Shown in pieces: positions 62,654 through 64,000 of a stretch of 64,000 nt of DNA. Every line of letters begins with the position of its first letter. The stretch's first letter is position 1. The DNA is from Lysobacter sp. Root494 (lineage in GTDB: Bacteria > Pseudomonadota > Gammaproteobacteria > Xanthomonadales > Xanthomonadaceae): the NCBI RefSeq assembly GCF_001427225.1, contig NZ_LMFH01000005.1, positions 62,553 to 126,552 of the forward strand, in the 5' to 3' direction. The notes below the pieces were generated by a model, which saw nothing but the letters and a program-made list of their open reading frames with translations, was not told where the DNA came from and made no database searches. Both the position numbers and the translations under genes were made by a program.

Positions 62654-63709
62654 GCGAAGCAAGCCACACCGAAATCGTCCGACCCGCGCGGCCGCCATGG
62701 CGCCATGCGACTGCCCGGCCTATCGGTCGACAGCTACAACCTCGCGATCCGAGAGCCCGATGGTGAAGGATTCGTCGGCGACCGCGCCAGCCAGACCGCT
62801 TTCCGGGCACTGCTGGACCATGGCCGCAAGCGCAGGCGCACCTGCAAGGATCCCTTCGGCAGGAAGGCGAGCATCGAGATCAACAAGAAGACGATCGATC
62901 TCGTCATGGTCGGCGGCGATCCGGATGCCGCGCACCTCGTGCACGTCGCCGTCGAGGAATACGCGCAACGACTCGCCGGCGTGGTGCGCTGTTTTCTCGC
63001 GCAGCCCGAATGGGAGGGCGTGGAGGGCATCGTGCTCGGAGGGGGACTTCCCGAAAGCAAGTTCGGTGGACTCGCGATCCGGCGCGCGACGCGGGAGCTG
63101 AAGGAAGCGCGCGTCGGCGTGGATCTCCAGGTGTTGCACCACGATCCCGACGAGGGCGGCCTGCTCGGCTGGGTGCACCTGTTGCCGGAAGATGTTCGCG
63201 CGCACCACGACGCTTTCCTCGCAGTCGATGTGGGCGGCACCAATCTGCGCTGCGGCATCGTCGAACATCGACTAAGGCAGAAGAAGGATGGTTCGAAAGC
63301 GCGCCTGCTCGAACACATGCAATGGCGGCACGCCGACGACGATCCCGATCGCGGCGAAGCGATCGCGCGGCTTGCCGGCATGCTCAATGGACTTGCTGCG
63401 CAGGCACGCACGCTCGATATCCGGCTTGCGCCCTTCGCAGGCATTGCATGCCCCGGGCAGATCAAGGCCGATGGCAGCATCCGGCAGGGCGCGCAGAACC
63501 TTCCGGGGGATTGGGAGTATCCGTTCAATCTGCCACGCGAGTTGCGCAAGCGGCTGGACCGCGTCGATGGGCGAAGGGTGGCGGTCGTGCTGCACAACGA
63601 CGCGGTGGTACAGGGGCTGAGTGCGCGCAACCTGATGCGCAAGGCAAAACGCTGGGGCGTGCTGACGATCGGTACCGGGCTTGGGAATGCGAGCTACACC
63701 AATACGTGA
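62651..63709 (+). CDS. ROK-type sugar kinase-like protein, apparently circularly permuted
   Basis: 352 residues. The usual N-terminal ROK motif FLAVDVGGTNLRCGIVE lies in the second half (about residue 195), followed by GIACPGQIKADGSIRQGAQNL, LHNDAVVQGLS and the end WGVLTIGTGLGNASY. The motif normally near the C-terminus, GIVLGGGLPESKFGGLAIRR followed by GGLLGWVHLL, lies instead before it, at about 128-180. So the order of the two lobes is swapped compared with standard ROK kinases. Similar proteins exist in other proteobacteria. It probably phosphorylates a sugar or acts as a regulator; substrate unknown. Confidence 0.8.
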   Translation: MAKQATPKSSDPRGRHGAMRLPGLSVDSYNLAIREPDGEGFVGDRASQTAFRALLDHGRKRRRTCKDPFGRKASIEINKKTIDLVMVGGDPDAAHLVHVAVEEYAQRLAGVVRCFLAQPEWEGVEGIVLGGGLPESKFGGLAIRRATRELKEARVGVDLQVLHHDPDEGGLLGWVHLLPEDVRAHHDAFLAVDVGGTNLRCGIVEHRLRQKKDGSKARLLEHMQWRHADDDPDRGEAIARLAGMLNGLAAQARTLDIRLAPFAGIACPGQIKADGSIRQGAQNLPGDWEYPFNLPRELRKRLDRVDGRRVAVVLHNDAVVQGLSARNLMRKAKRWGVLTIGTGLGNASYTNT

Positions 63710-63792
63710 AGAGGATTGATGTCAGGTCTTCGCAGGGCTGCACGCTTTTCCACGAACGATCGGCATCGGACTTCAGCCACCATGCCGGCTGA

Positions 63793-64000
63793 TCAGCGCG
63801 CAGCGACGCCTGTTTCCAGGTGTGCCTTGAGCTGGCGCCGGAAGGGATGTTGCGGCGCATAGCGAGCGGCGAAGATCGTTTCGGCCGCACGCCATTCGCG
63901 CGTGGCAGCATCGCGGTCGCCCTGCGCGGCGAATGCTTCGCCGCGCAGCATCCGCGCTTCGGTCAGCCAGCGGTGGGTGGCAGGGAAGCGATTCTGCGGT
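63793..64000 (-). CDS. C-terminal end of a TPR-like protein, cut by window edge
   Basis: About 69 codons are visible to the stop. The sequence RWLTEARMLRGEAFAAQGDRDAATREWRAAETIFAARYAPQHPFRRQLKAHLE is two-helix, tetratricopeptide-like, a common ending of large TPR proteins or of TPR-containing Ser/Thr kinases. The rest of the gene is beyond the right edge, so no function can be assigned. Confidence 0.65.
   Translation of the reverse strand, partial: PQNRFPATHRWLTEARMLRGEAFAAQGDRDAATREWRAAETIFAARYAPQHPFRRQLKAHLETGVAAR

Overview
The window reads as chromosomal DNA of a GC-rich gammaproteobacterium of the Xanthomonadaceae, most like Lysobacter, Luteimonas or Stenotrophomonas. The evidence is the housekeeping order (pyrG-kdsA-eno-ftsB-ispD-ispF-truD-surE-pcm-nlpD; yhbY/rlmE-ftsH-folP; miaA-hfq-hflX-hflK-hflC-purA), an L1-type B3 metallo-beta-lactamase, an M35 secreted protease, a GTAG-type REP palindrome, and a protein ending in what looks like an XVIPCD type IV secretion signal. 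No tRNA, rRNA, CRISPR array, transposase or integrase was seen. Genus assignment is inference.

Layout. 1-10.5 kb: a truncated DUF885 lipoprotein, a coupled membrane protein/inactive M1-like protein pair, a cyclophilin, a histone-H1-like basic protein, a PadR/PspC/membrane-protein operon, a zinc-ribbon protein and an intracellular PHB depolymerase. 10.5-24.7 kb: an REP palindrome, a methyltransferase, a HemJ-like protein, alkaline phosphatase, a dicarboxylate carrier, GNAT, NUDIX, the B3 beta-lactamase, a thioesterase, two NlpC/P60 hydrolases, SlyD, an M35 protease, and a DadA-like oxidoreductase with an HutG-like deformylase. 24.7-28.7 kb: parE and three small secreted proteins.

28.8-44.5 kb is a dense plus-strand housekeeping block for CTP, KDO, enolase, cell division, isoprenoid precursors, tRNA pseudouridine, nucleotide and protein repair, NlpD, 23S rRNA methylation, FtsH and folate. 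Many of its genes overlap by 1-4 bases and are probably translationally coupled. After folP lies an unusual intergenic element: a dyad of about 220 bp with an exact axis, carrying DnaA-box-like nonamers and an AT-rich centre.

44.7-53.7 kb: a GFA-family protein, a small Gly/Cys-tailed membrane protein, an amino acid permease, then the conserved miaA-hfq-hflX-hflKC-yjeT-purA block. 53.8-56.3 kb is visibly less GC-rich and holds a secreted small protein followed by a multidomain peptidoglycan hydrolase with a C-terminal XVIPCD-like domain. This is read as an antibacterial T4SS effector and its cognate immunity protein, the most interesting gene pair here. 56.4-64 kb: two hypothetical proteins, a LytS/LytTR two-component system, an M1 aminopeptidase, a ROK protein whose motifs appear in circularly permuted order and whose start codon sits in a hairpin, and the end of a TPR-like protein.
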